This document shows positions 42,531-51,040 of a stretch of 57,390 nucleotides of DNA, piece by piece; the first letter of the stretch is position 1; each line of letters starts with the position of its first letter. The notes under the pieces are model-generated. The model made no database searches and had not been told where the DNA came from. It worked only from the letters and a program-made list of their open reading frames with translations. This DNA comes from JAFAGX01 sp035623255 (GTDB lineage: Bacteria; Acidobacteriota; Terriglobia; Terriglobales; Acidobacteriaceae), in NCBI GenBank assembly GCA_035623255.1, contig DASPTU010000131.1:1-57390 (forward strand). The letters run 5' to 3'. The position numbers were made by a program, and so were the translations under genes.

Positions 42531-43849
42531 GAAGGCAAGTCCTGGGCTGGTTACAGGTGGTTTGCTTCGGCTTTTGTGCGTGCATCCCGATTTTTGCGCA
42601 ACAGAAGCCGATTGTGCTGCGTGGAGGGAGGCTTTTGACGGTCTCGCACGGCGTCATCGAACACGGTGTCATCGTGATGGAAGGCGGCAAGATCACAGTG
42701 GTTGCGACCGAAGGCTCGGCGGCAGTTCCCAAGAACGCGCGTGTCATCGATGTCAGCGGCATGACGGTTTACCCGGGGTTGATTGATTCGGAGACCAACC
42801 TGGGTCTGACGGAAATTTCTGCCGAGGAGATGACCAATGACCTGGTCGAAATAAGCGAAGAGATCATGCCGCACATGCATGTGTATGACGCGTTCCATGC
42901 GGAGTCCGAACTGATCCCGGTGACTCGCTTGAATGGAGTGACGAATGCCATCGTGGCTCCGCAAAATAAAGACACGCTGCCCGGGCAGGATTCATTTGTG
43001 CAGCTTGCGGGGAGATCGGCACAAGAAATGTTGTTGATTCGCGATATCGCCATGCCACTGAACTTCACTGGCGATCAGCGCCGGAACATACCTCGCGACA
43101 AGCGAAAGTATCCTTCGACCAGGATGGGAATGGCGGCGCAGTTACGGCAGGCATTTCTTGATGCCCAAGACTATCAGCAGCACTGGGCTGACTATGAGAA
43201 AAAGAAGAACGATGCGGCGAAAACCGAAGACAAAGACAAGAAGCCGCCGACGCAGCCGAAACGCGACCTGAAACTCGAGGCGCTCATTCCATATCTGCAA
43301 GGCAAGAAGCCGATTGTATTGGCGGCCGAGGAAGCCAGCGACCTTGAAGCCGCCGTGAACCTGGCTCACGAGTTCAATCTAAAGTTTGTCTTAAACCATG
43401 TCAGTCATTCGCAACCAGTCCTCGACTACGTCGCGCAGCTCAACGTTCCGGTGATCGTGGGGCCGATCTATGAAGCGCCAAAAGCTTTTGAGCGCTACGA
43501 TACCGTCTACAGCTTGCCGGGCCAATTGAATAAACGAGGCGTGAAGATAGTGTTCGCTTCATTCGACGCCCACAATGCGCGTAACTTGCCCTACCAGGCC
43601 GGCTTCGCCACGGCGTTTGGTTTGCCATACGACGAAGCGCTGAAGGCGATTACGCTGAATGCAGCGGAAATCTGGGGCGTCGCCGACAAGCTGGGTTCGC
43701 TCGACGCTGGGAAGACCGCGAATGTCGTGGTGGCAAACGGGGACCCTTTGGATGTCAGGACCGACGTAAAGCAGGTATTCATCGCCGGCCAGGAGATCCC
43801 CATGGTCAGCCGGCAAATGCGATTGCGCGATCAATATTGGGGACAGTGA
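42527..43849 (+). CDS. Exported amidohydrolase-like protein lacking metal ligands
   Basis: A 440-residue paralogue of its neighbour with a signal peptide (about 1-25, ending PIFAQ). The fold is kept (LRGGRLLTVSHGVIEHGVIV, ITLNAAEIWGVADKLGSLDA, GKTANVVVANGDPLDVRTDV) but the HxH motif reads DSETN, the His of VQIHCYR is replaced by LAAEEASD, and the final Asp motif reads FASFDAHN. A charged Lys-rich insert lies at about 226-250. It should not bind two metal ions conventionally. ATGA overlap with the preceding stop indicates coupled translation, so a structural or regulatory partner in a hetero-oligomer is plausible (inference). Confidence 0.85.
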   Translation: MRRQVLGWLQVVCFGFCACIPIFAQQKPIVLRGGRLLTVSHGVIEHGVIVMEGGKITVVATEGSAAVPKNARVIDVSGMTVYPGLIDSETNLGLTEISAEEMTNDLVEISEEIMPHMHVYDAFHAESELIPVTRLNGVTNAIVAPQNKDTLPGQDSFVQLAGRSAQEMLLIRDIAMPLNFTGDQRRNIPRDKRKYPSTRMGMAAQLRQAFLDAQDYQQHWADYEKKKNDAAKTEDKDKKPPTQPKRDLKLEALIPYLQGKKPIVLAAEEASDLEAAVNLAHEFNLKFVLNHVSHSQPVLDYVAQLNVPVIVGPIYEAPKAFERYDTVYSLPGQLNKRGVKIVFASFDAHNARNLPYQAGFATAFGLPYDEALKAITLNAAEIWGVADKLGSLDAGKTANVVVANGDPLDVRTDVKQVFIAGQEIPMVSRQMRLRDQYWGQ

Positions 43850-43856
43850 GCGCTTA

Positions 43857-44696
43857 TTAACTTTGCGCCCACACCTGGGTCACACGCGCGAGCATCAGGA
43901 GTATGTTTTCGTCGGTTGCGATTGTTTGCATTTCTTGACAAATGCTCACGAGTTCATCAGGCGTTGACGCGCCGGCGGACAAGATCGCTGGCGCGGCTTC
44001 CCGCAACGTAATTTCCCAAAATCTCTTTTCTTCGCCGCGCAAGAATGCCAATTGGTTGACCCGAACATTGAGGCGCGAAAATCCCGCCGCGCGAAATAGG
44101 CGAGGCAGCTTCACGCCGATATAAGAATCCAATCCACGTGCGCGGTTTACCGCATCGCTGATTTCAACCAACCGGCGGTAAGCGTGGGTCTGCGGTTCGG
44201 TAAAGATGCCACCGTCATCGTGGTCTTCGCAGACCAGAACACCTCCAGGCTTCAGAATCGATTTCATTTCTCTAAGGGCCCGGGCCGGATCATCCAGGTG
44301 GCAGAAGAGAAACCGAGAATAGACCAGATGGAATGATTCCTCGGGCAGGCCCAGATCATAGGCGTGCGTCTCGTGAAGCGAAAGATTCTTGATGCCGGCC
44401 TTCTTTGCGCTCGCTTTGGCAACCTGTAATTGGTCGCCACTCGCGTCGACTGCCACCACCGAACCATGTGGACCTACTCGTGCGGCAATCCACTGGGCGG
44501 TCTGACCGGCTCCGCACCCGATCTCGGCCACTCGCATGCCGGCAGCCAGGCCCGCCGTCTTCAGCAAATCACGCGTTCCAGGACCGAAAATGCGATCCAA
44601 GAGATCCAGACGAGAGACCGATTGCTCGCCAGTGGCCAAGAAATAGGATTGTCTTTCGTCCGCTTTCCCCGTCATGGCCCGCTCGTAGTCGGTCAC
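43857..44696 (-). CDS. Class I SAM-dependent methyltransferase
   Basis: A protein of about 279 residues with a Rossmann methyltransferase core: MRVAEIGCGAGQTAQWIAAR (AdoMet loop), VVAVDASGDQLQVAKASAKK, HAYDLGLPEESFHLVYSRFL (post II) and MKSILKPGGVLVCEDHDDGG. The second half is helical and may bind substrate. Similar to UbiE/ArsM-like small-molecule methyltransferases, but the substrate is not evident. GTG at 44696 is used, TTG at 44699 and ATG at 44675 are alternatives without better ribosome sites. It converges on the amidohydrolase pair with an eight-base gap. Confidence 0.85.
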   Translation of the reverse strand: MTDYERAMTGKADERQSYFLATGEQSVSRLDLLDRIFGPGTRDLLKTAGLAAGMRVAEIGCGAGQTAQWIAARVGPHGSVVAVDASGDQLQVAKASAKKAGIKNLSLHETHAYDLGLPEESFHLVYSRFLFCHLDDPARALREMKSILKPGGVLVCEDHDDGGIFTEPQTHAYRRLVEISDAVNRARGLDSYIGVKLPRLFRAAGFSRLNVRVNQLAFLRGEEKRFWEITLREAAPAILSAGASTPDELVSICQEMQTIATDENILLMLARVTQVWAQS

Positions 44697-44740
44697 CAAT
44701 GTAAATCACAAGGGGGTATTGAATCGATATTGCCTACGGT

Positions 44741-44770
44741 TTGACCCCAGCAACTCCAAGCAATTAGGAT
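44741..44770 (+). promoter_or_regulatory. Candidate promoter of the acp-acp-fabF operon
   Basis: TTGACC (44741-44746) and TAGGAT (44765-44770) are separated by 18 bases. This is the best sigma-70 pair in the 195-base gap before the first ACP gene and would give a leader of about 120 bases. I see no FapR or FadR-like operator. Confidence 0.4.
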
Positions 44771-44895
44771 GCTTGTGGACAGTTGCTGAAGCTTCCGCGT
44801 TCCGCTTTTGTTGCGGCGGAACTCTCCTTTACACCGAATCGTACGGGCCATTAGACTACTCATTTCCTTTTAAGCTCATCGGGAGGCAGATGCGA

Positions 44896-45147
44896 ATGGC
44901 AGTTGCCGCGAAAAAGGAGTTAGTCGAGAAGGTCAAGCAGATTATCAGCGAGCAATTGGGGATCGATGAGGCCGATATTGTTCCCGGCGCAACATTTACG
45001 GGGGACCTGAAGGCGGATTCTCTGGACCAGGTTGAACTTGTCATGGCACTGGAGGAAGCTTTCGACTTAAGTATCTCTGACGAGGACGCGGAGAAGATTC
45101 TTAAAGTACAGGACGCCATTGATTACGTTGAGAAACACGCAAAATAG
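44896..45147 (+). CDS. Acyl carrier protein, first of two tandem
   Basis: An 83-residue acidic four-helix protein. The phosphopantetheine-attachment serine is Ser42 in DLKADSLDQVELVMALEEAF. The ATG at 44896 has GGGAGG nine bases upstream. The site motif DLKADSLDQ differs from the canonical DLGADSLDT of its downstream neighbour, so the two may serve different acyl chains or pathways. Gap to the next gene is 14 bases. It is activated by AcpS, which is encoded at 54660-55037. Confidence 0.9.
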   Translation: MAVAAKKELVEKVKQIISEQLGIDEADIVPGATFTGDLKADSLDQVELVMALEEAFDLSISDEDAEKILKVQDAIDYVEKHAK

Positions 45148-45161
45148 TACAAGGAGAACGC

Positions 45162-45407
45162 ATGGCCGCGGTTGACGAGAAAGTGAAGCAAATCATTGTT
45201 GAACAGTTGGGCGTGGATGAAAGCGAAGTGACCCAGAATGCCTCCTTCGTAGACGACTTGGGTGCGGATTCGCTGGATACGGTGGAACTGGTAATGGCCT
45301 TCGAAGAGGCCTTCGAAATCGAGATTCCGGATGAAGACGCAGAAAAGATCCGCACCGTACAGGACGCGGTGGACTACATCTCCAAACACGCGAAAGGCGG
45401 GAAGTAG
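45162..45407 (+). CDS. acpP: Acyl carrier protein of fatty acid synthesis
   Basis: An 81-residue ACP with the canonical site DLGADSLDTVELVMAFEEAF (Ser37) and EIEIPDEDAEKIRTVQDAVD in helix III, matching housekeeping AcpP. AAGGAG precedes the ATG. The stop codon abuts the start codon of fabF without a gap, the usual acpP-fabF arrangement. Confidence 0.95.
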   Translation: MAAVDEKVKQIIVEQLGVDESEVTQNASFVDDLGADSLDTVELVMAFEEAFEIEIPDEDAEKIRTVQDAVDYISKHAKGGK

Positions 45408-46649
45408 TTGGCTCGACGCGTTGTTGTTACTGGGCTGGGCCTGATCTGCGGAGTTGGAAACACCACCGAGGAAATCTGGCAGAATTTGATTGCCGGCAGG
45501 TCGGGCATCTGCCGCATCACACAATTTGACGCTTCCCAATTTGCCTGCCAAATTGCGGCGGAAGTGAAAAATTTTGATCCGCTGCAGTTTATCGACAAAA
45601 AAGAAATCAAGAAAATGGGGCGCTTTATCCACCTGGCTATTGCGGCCGCGGATGAAGCTGTGAGTTCTGCGGGCCTCAAAGTCACGGACGAAAATTCCAC
45701 TCGCGTGGGAGTGCATATTGGGTCGGGAATCGGTGGGTTTGACGTGATTGAGCGCGAGCACAAGAACCTGCTCAATGGCGGACCGAGAAGGATTTCTCCT
45801 TTCTTCATTCCTGCCTCCATCGTCAACTTAGCTGCCGGTCACGTCAGCATACGGTTCGGCGCCAAGGGGCCGAACGAGGCGACATGCACGGCGTGTACCT
45901 CGAGCGCGCATTCCATTGGGGATGCGTACAAAATTATTGCGCGGGGCGATGCTGACATCATGATCGCGGGTGGCACGGAAGCTGCGGTGACGCCGATGTC
46001 TGTGGGTGGATTTGGCGCGATGCGGGCACTTTCTACCCGCAATGATGCGCCGAAGAAATCGAGCCGGCCCTGGGATTCAGCACGCGATGGCTTTGTGATT
46101 GGCGAGGGAGCGGGAATCCTGATTCTGGAAGACCTTGAGATTGCCCAGCGTCGCGGGGCAAAGATTTTGGCCGAGATTGTTGGTTATGGGATGAGCGGCG
46201 ACGCTTATCACATCACCCAGCCCGCGGAAAATGGGGATGGCGCCTACCGCGTGATGTTAAACACCCTGAAAGATGCGAAGGTTCAGCCGGAGCAGGTCGG
46301 CTATATCAACGCGCATGGTACCTCTACTGAAATTGGCGATAAGCTGGAGACGGTGGCGATCAAGCACGCCTTCGGGGATTACGCCTACAAGTTGCCGGTC
46401 AGTTCAACTAAATCGATGACCGGACACCTGCTCGGCGGAGCCGGTGGTTTGGAAGCCGGAATAACAGTACTTGCGTTGCGCGAGCAGATTCTGCCTCCGA
46501 CAATAAACCTCGAAAACCCCGATCCTGAATGCGATCTGGATTACGTTCCAATCCATGCCCGAAAGGCGAATGTGGAATACGCCATGTCGAATTCGTTTGG
46601 ATTTGGCGGGACGAATGGGGCCCTCCTGTTCCGCCGCTGGCCGGAATAG
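45408..46649 (+). CDS. fabF: Beta-ketoacyl-ACP synthase II
   Basis: Elongates acyl-ACP with malonyl-ACP. The 413-residue protein starts at a TTG directly adjoining the acpP stop, (M)ARRVVVTGLGLICGVGNTTE, so translation is coupled. The catalytic triad is Cys163 (EATCTACTSSAHSIGDAYK), His303 (INAHGTSTEIGDKLE) and His340 (TKSMTGHLLGGAGGLEAG). C-terminal NSFGFGGTNGALLFRR is typical. KAS I and chain-length factor are excluded by the intact triad and operon. Confidence 0.96.
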   Translation: MARRVVVTGLGLICGVGNTTEEIWQNLIAGRSGICRITQFDASQFACQIAAEVKNFDPLQFIDKKEIKKMGRFIHLAIAAADEAVSSAGLKVTDENSTRVGVHIGSGIGGFDVIEREHKNLLNGGPRRISPFFIPASIVNLAAGHVSIRFGAKGPNEATCTACTSSAHSIGDAYKIIARGDADIMIAGGTEAAVTPMSVGGFGAMRALSTRNDAPKKSSRPWDSARDGFVIGEGAGILILEDLEIAQRRGAKILAEIVGYGMSGDAYHITQPAENGDGAYRVMLNTLKDAKVQPEQVGYINAHGTSTEIGDKLETVAIKHAFGDYAYKLPVSSTKSMTGHLLGGAGGLEAGITVLALREQILPPTINLENPDPECDLDYVPIHARKANVEYAMSNSFGFGGTNGALLFRRWPE

Positions 46650-46897
46650 CCCTTTCTGCTGCTTAGGTGTAGAACTTACCTGCCAATTGGGCCTGCGCGG
46701 CGGGTGCCCGTAAGCCCTTGGAAAGGATGCAGTCCTGCGCTGGGGCATGCCCGCTTTCCACCACAAGTAATGACACCTTGGTACCGGGGATTGTCCTTCT
46801 TCGCTTTTGCCAAGCCTCGGAATGCCGCCGAGAATAGGCTTCGAGGCCGGACATGCTCATCGACAGAGGTTTGGGAACCGCTGTTGTGCCGCTTCCT

Positions 46898-47575
46898 ATG
46901 AGCCGCAAGGCTTCAGCTCGGGCGGCATTGATCGACCTTAAAGACCCCATAAGAAGCGTACTGTCTGACTGCTTTCGGCAATTCGGTATCGAAACAACCA
47001 TTCTGACCTCCGACGCTGCCGATCGACTCAAACGGGAGAAATTCGAAGCTTGCGTGCTGAGGCTGGGCGCTCTCGCCGGTCCAGTGATGGAATCGGCCCG
47101 CAGCTCACCATCCAATAGCCGCATGATCATTTATGGCTTGGGCGGGAGTGCGCAGGACGCGCTGCGATTCTCCAAGTACGGGGTGAATGCGATTTTTCGT
47201 GAGCCGTTGGAGAGAACTGCAGCCATCAAGCTGGTGCGCGCCACGCAGATGCTCGTGCTGCACGAAATGCGCCGCTATGTACGAATCCCGGTGATAACGG
47301 AAACCAACGTGGTGGTCATGAACGAAAACCGACGATTCACGGCGACCAGCATCGAAGTCAGTTCCGGCGGCATGTCGATGAGAAGTAATGAGGACCTTGC
47401 TCCTGGCCAGACGGTTGAGATTTCTTTTGCGCTGCTGACTCTACCGCGCGTCTGGGTCCGCGCCAACGTGAGCTGGCGGAATCCTGTGGGGAAAGCTTTC
47501 GGCATTCGCTTTGACAGCGCGGACAATCGCCGTCTGCGACTCAAAGAGTGGGTCGAAGCTTACCTGGAAAACTAG
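46898..47575 (+). CDS. Receiver-like plus PilZ-domain protein
   Basis: A 225-residue soluble protein. Residues about 8-125 look like a degenerate receiver domain (ARAALIDLKDPIRSVLSDCF, RMIIYGLGGSAQDALRFSK, VNAIFREPLERTAAIK) in which the phospho-acceptor Asp is replaced (VLRLG). The C-terminal part is a PilZ domain with the c-di-GMP binding motifs RRYVRIPV (RxxxR) and IEVSSGGMSM (S-x-x-G). The ATG at 46898 is favoured by the domain start. It probably transmits c-di-GMP level to a partner. The 248-base gap upstream shows no other gene. Confidence 0.82.
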   Translation: MSRKASARAALIDLKDPIRSVLSDCFRQFGIETTILTSDAADRLKREKFEACVLRLGALAGPVMESARSSPSNSRMIIYGLGGSAQDALRFSKYGVNAIFREPLERTAAIKLVRATQMLVLHEMRRYVRIPVITETNVVVMNENRRFTATSIEVSSGGMSMRSNEDLAPGQTVEISFALLTLPRVWVRANVSWRNPVGKAFGIRFDSADNRRLRLKEWVEAYLEN

Positions 47576-47666
47576 CTTGTTCTCAGTCTTATTCCAAGAA
47601 GAGATATCGGTTGTGTAAATCCTCGTTCTCAGGTTATTGCTGTATTGTTAGGGACCTTTCTCGCTG

Positions 47667-47703
47667 TTAGCTTATGACTTCCGAGGTACGAATCGTAAGC
47701 TAA
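47667..47703 (+). other. Inverted repeat in the csbD leader next to its ribosome site
   Basis: TTAGCTTA (47667-47674) is complementary to TAAGCTAA (47696-47703), with a 21-base spacer. The second arm runs into AAAGGAGAAGG, the ribosome binding site of csbD, so a stem here could mask or expose the site. Length is modest and it may be chance. Confidence 0.35.
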
Positions 47704-47716
47704 AGGAGAAGGCCTA

Positions 47717-47959
47717 ATGAATTGGGACCAGATAGCGGGTCAGTGGAAACAAGTGAGCGGTAAGGTAAAAGCCAAGTGGGGCAAACTGACGGATGACGAT
47801 CTCAAGGTGATCGCCGGACACAAAGACCAACTGGTTGGCAAGATTCAGGAGCGATACGGAATCCATAAAGAGGAAGCTGAACGGCAAGTGCAGGACTGGC
47901 ACGATGCGCAAGCCGCGGAGACCGAAGCCGAACGAGAACAGATGAAGCGGGCCAGCTAG
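47717..47959 (+). CDS. csbD: CsbD-family stress protein
   Basis: An 80-residue hydrophilic protein beginning MNWDQIAGQWKQVSGKVKAK and WGKLTDDDLKVIAGHKDQLV, the CsbD signature, followed by a KIQERYGIHKEEAERQVQDW helix and an acidic tail. Members are induced in general stress, function unknown. AAGGAG precedes the ATG by about seven bases. A perfect terminator follows, so it is a monocistronic unit. Confidence 0.93.
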   Translation: MNWDQIAGQWKQVSGKVKAKWGKLTDDDLKVIAGHKDQLVGKIQERYGIHKEEAERQVQDWHDAQAAETEAEREQMKRAS

Positions 47960-47981
47960 TTACACCATCGACGATGCAGCT

Positions 47982-48012
47982 AAAGAGGAGCCGGAGGGGC
48001 TCCTCTTTTCTT
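47982..48012 (+). terminator. Rho-independent terminator after csbD
   Basis: AAAGAGGAGCC (47982-47992) pairs with GGCTCCTCTTT (47998-48008) over 11 base pairs with a five-base loop, followed by T-rich TTTTCTT. On the minus strand the A tract also gives several T, so it may serve the convergent CocE-type gene ending at 48032 as well. Confidence 0.85.
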
Positions 48013-48031
48013 GAGCACAATTGTCCGCGAT

Positions 48032-50002
48032 TCAATTTCCCGCTTGTGTACTCATGGGGAGTTCAATGAAGCTCGCCGTACCGGGTGCGTGGTACACGCG
48101 CTGCACAGCTTTGTGATAATCGTCGGGTCTAGCCCAAAAAATATTCGACACGAAGGTCTGCGGGTTTCGGTCGTACAACGGAAACCAGCTTGACTGAATC
48201 TGGACCATTATCCGGTGCCCTGCCAGGAAAACATGATTTGCAGTCGGCAGATTAAAGCGGTAGAGGAGAGGCTTATTGGGTGTGAGGGCTGCCGGTTTCT
48301 CCAGGCTCTCGCGATAGCGTCCGCGGAAAATGTCGGCGGAAATCATTAGCTGATAACCGCCCATGGCCGGCTGCGCAGCGACCTCGTCAGGATAAAGGTC
48401 GATGAGTTTTACGACCCAATCAGAATCCGTGCCGCTGGTGGAAGCCACCAGATTGGCGAGCGGCTGTCCGCTGATTTTTACCGGCGCCTGAAGAACATCA
48501 GAGACGAACGTCAGAACGTCGGGGCGCCCGGAAGCTTCGCGCTGATCCTGTACGAGCCACTGGCGCCACTGATCTCCGCCGTCGGAGTCGGTCACGTGGA
48601 CTGGACGGGCAATGAAAGGCACAGGCTTCGCAGGATCAGAAGTGTATTCTTCGAACTGTGCGTCAGTCGACGTTGGGGCGTCGAAGCTGAGCTTCAGTCC
48701 CGCTTTCAGGTAAAGCGGCGCGGATTGAACCTTACAACCGTTTGGGCACCCTGCAGGCCAGGCCGACAGCCGCAGCCAGGTGTCGGTCCCGGTTTCAAAT
48801 GCTGAAACAGGTGCGACATCCGCTTTGGGCGCGTCATCCTGGAGATAATGATCGAGGAAGGGACGCAGTATCTTCTCACGAAAGTAAAGCCCAGTATCGC
48901 TGCTGAACTTTATTGGACCGAGGGCGCTGCAATCTCCGAGTTCCTGGGCGTGACGCCATGGGCCGAGCACGAGAAATACCTTGTCATTATTCGTATCTTT
49001 CGGCTTGATCGCTTTGTAAACCGCAATCGCGCCATAGATGTCCTCCTGGTCCCACAAACTGTGAACCAGCATAACGGGGACTTTTAGCGGCTGACCCGCC
49101 AGAATGCGATCCACCGCCTGGTCGCGCCAAAATTCATCATAGCTGGGATGCTGCAACAGCTTTGGCCAGAAGCCCACCTGCTCGAGACCGTGCCGGCGGC
49201 CGAGTTCGCCGGCCGAGACTGCCTCCATGAACATGTCATAGTCATCGTAGTGGCTGGTCCACCAATGGATGTCGTTCTTTCGGCTCGCCTCCTGCTCCAG
49301 GATGTAAGCGAGGTTCTGTTCGCGGAAGGCGCCGTTGTGGAACCAGTCGTCACCCATCCAGCCGTCAACCATGGGATTCATGGGAACGGAGACTTTCAAC
49401 GCCGGGTGAGGATTGACCAGCGCCATCAGCGGCAAGAAACCGTCATAGGATATGCCCAGGATGCCGACCCTCCCGTTGCTTTCGGGGACATTCTTCAACA
49501 GCCAGTCGATGGTGTCGTACGTGTCGGTGGAATGATCGACCGCGGTCGGGTTCAGTGGCCCGTGCAGAGGGCGCGTCATGACGTAATCGCCTTCGGAGCC
49601 ATACTTGCCGCGGACATCCTGGACCACACGAATGTATCCGCCACCCAGGATGACTTCAGTAGCGTTGTCATAGCCTTCGAGAGTAGGGCCAAGATGAGAG
49701 CTATGGGCGTGAGTTGTGAGCGCCTTCGCGTCATACGGGGTGCGGGTCAGGAGTATGGGCGCACGCTTCGCTCCTCTGGGCACCAGGATGACCGTATGAA
49801 GCCGCACGCCGTCACGCATGGGAATCATGACCTCGCGCCTGACGTAGTCGAAGCTCTCGGTAACGCTCACAAAAGTTGACGGCGTTTCGCTCGGCAACTG
49901 ATTGCTGGAGGGCGCCGTTTGCGCGTGTGATGACGGTGGAAAAAATAAGGACATCATGACGAGAGGCAAAATCAAGGCACGCACAGGGGGTAGGGATCTC
50001 AT
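48032..50002 (-). CDS. Exported CocE/NonD-family alpha/beta hydrolase
   Basis: A 656-residue precursor with a signal peptide (about 1-27, ending SSHAQT). The X-Pro-peptidase S15/CocE layout is recognisable: VMIPMRDGVRLHTVILVPRG, nucleophile elbow GRVGILGISYDGFLPLMAL (Ser in GISYDG), VQDVRGKYGSEGDYV oxyanion region, Asp in VHSLWDQEDIYGAI and His in LGPWRHAQELG. A C-terminal jelly-roll domain (about 430-640) ends RVYHAPGTASFIELPM. This pattern fits alpha-amino-acid ester hydrolases and glutaryl/cocaine esterase relatives, so an ester or amide acyl substrate is likely. AAGGAG precedes the ATG. Confidence 0.88.
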   Translation of the reverse strand: MRSLPPVRALILPLVMMSLFFPPSSHAQTAPSSNQLPSETPSTFVSVTESFDYVRREVMIPMRDGVRLHTVILVPRGAKRAPILLTRTPYDAKALTTHAHSSHLGPTLEGYDNATEVILGGGYIRVVQDVRGKYGSEGDYVMTRPLHGPLNPTAVDHSTDTYDTIDWLLKNVPESNGRVGILGISYDGFLPLMALVNPHPALKVSVPMNPMVDGWMGDDWFHNGAFREQNLAYILEQEASRKNDIHWWTSHYDDYDMFMEAVSAGELGRRHGLEQVGFWPKLLQHPSYDEFWRDQAVDRILAGQPLKVPVMLVHSLWDQEDIYGAIAVYKAIKPKDTNNDKVFLVLGPWRHAQELGDCSALGPIKFSSDTGLYFREKILRPFLDHYLQDDAPKADVAPVSAFETGTDTWLRLSAWPAGCPNGCKVQSAPLYLKAGLKLSFDAPTSTDAQFEEYTSDPAKPVPFIARPVHVTDSDGGDQWRQWLVQDQREASGRPDVLTFVSDVLQAPVKISGQPLANLVASTSGTDSDWVVKLIDLYPDEVAAQPAMGGYQLMISADIFRGRYRESLEKPAALTPNKPLLYRFNLPTANHVFLAGHRIMVQIQSSWFPLYDRNPQTFVSNIFWARPDDYHKAVQRVYHAPGTASFIELPMSTQAGN

Positions 50003-50119
50003 AGGCTCCTTGGACCGAAGTTGGGTTGGAGAAAGGTAGGATTATATGGGAGGAGGCATTCGGTCCTGAAACCGTCCGCTTCGTGAATCAGAGGTTCCCA
50101 ATATAAAATCAGGAAAGCG

Positions 50120-51034
50120 ATGGCCAGTTCCTCACAATTGGTACAGATCCAGTTGAGTCCGCCGCTGCGGCAGCCGAAGCCAAGCTGGCTGAAAGCCAAA
50201 GCGCCTGCTGGCGAAACCTTTCATGAATTGAAGCGGCTGGCGCGCGGCCTGGGTCTGCACACGGTTTGCGAATCCGCCCAGTGCCCCAACATCGGAGAGT
50301 GCTGGAACCACGGTACCGCAACATTCATGCTGTTGGGCGACATTTGCACGCGGCGCTGCGGCTTCTGTGCCGTTCCCAAGGGCAAGCCGTTGGCCATCGA
50401 CTGGGAAGAGCCCGGGCGGGTCGCACGGGCCGTGGCTACTCTGGGGATAAAGCACGCAGTTGTGACCAGCGTCAATCGCGACGACGACAATATTGGCGGC
50501 GCCCGAATCTTCGCCGAAACAATCAGAGAAATTCGTAGGCTTTCGCCTGGCTGCCGGGTTGAAGTCTTGATCCCGGACTTTCAAGGCGTAGATGACGCGC
50601 TGCGTATCGTGCTTGGCGCCGCTCCCGACGTATTGAACCACAATACCGAGACTGTTCCGCGGCTCTATCGAGTTGTGCGCTCTGGCGCCCGCTACGAACG
50701 GTCGTTGCAGCTGCTTGAGAATGCAAAGAAGTTTTCGCCGGGGACGGTAACGAAGTCGGGCGTGATGGTCGGATTAGGCGAGACTGTCTCGGAGCTTATT
50801 GAGGTGTTTGGCGATCTCGGTCGGAGGGGCGTGGACATTCTTACCGTCGGCCAGTATTTGCGGCCCTCGCGTGATCATCTTCCCATTGCGCGTTTCTACA
50901 GCCCCGATGAATTTCAATACCTGAAGGGCGCAGCCTTGCAGTGCGGTTTCCGGCATGTGGAATCGGGGCCGCTGGTACGCTCGAGCTATCACGCGCACGA
51001 GCAAACTGGGGTCGCTTCCCCCGGACACAGCTGA
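50120..51034 (+). CDS. lipA: Lipoyl synthase
   Basis: Radical SAM enzyme inserting two sulfur atoms into protein-bound octanoyl groups. The auxiliary cluster cysteines are Cys50, Cys55 and Cys61 (CESAQCPNIGEC) and the radical SAM cysteines Cys76, Cys80 and Cys83 (CTRRCGFC). The C-terminal serine motif RSSYHA, which completes the auxiliary cluster, is present. AGGAAAG precedes the ATG, and TATAAAAT stands 20 bases upstream. 304 residues is normal. No lipB is in the window. Confidence 0.95.
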   Translation: MASSSQLVQIQLSPPLRQPKPSWLKAKAPAGETFHELKRLARGLGLHTVCESAQCPNIGECWNHGTATFMLLGDICTRRCGFCAVPKGKPLAIDWEEPGRVARAVATLGIKHAVVTSVNRDDDNIGGARIFAETIREIRRLSPGCRVEVLIPDFQGVDDALRIVLGAAPDVLNHNTETVPRLYRVVRSGARYERSLQLLENAKKFSPGTVTKSGVMVGLGETVSELIEVFGDLGRRGVDILTVGQYLRPSRDHLPIARFYSPDEFQYLKGAALQCGFRHVESGPLVRSSYHAHEQTGVASPGHS

Positions 51035-51040
51035 TAAATT

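Noticed and set aside
42527..43849. Second amidohydrolase as a pseudogene
   Set aside because: Full-length frame, signal peptide and overlap coupling are intact, so loss of ligands looks like functional divergence rather than decay.
46650..46897. Possible riboswitch (c-di-GMP type) before the PilZ gene
   Set aside because: GC-rich partial stems exist but I cannot align conserved riboswitch core bases.
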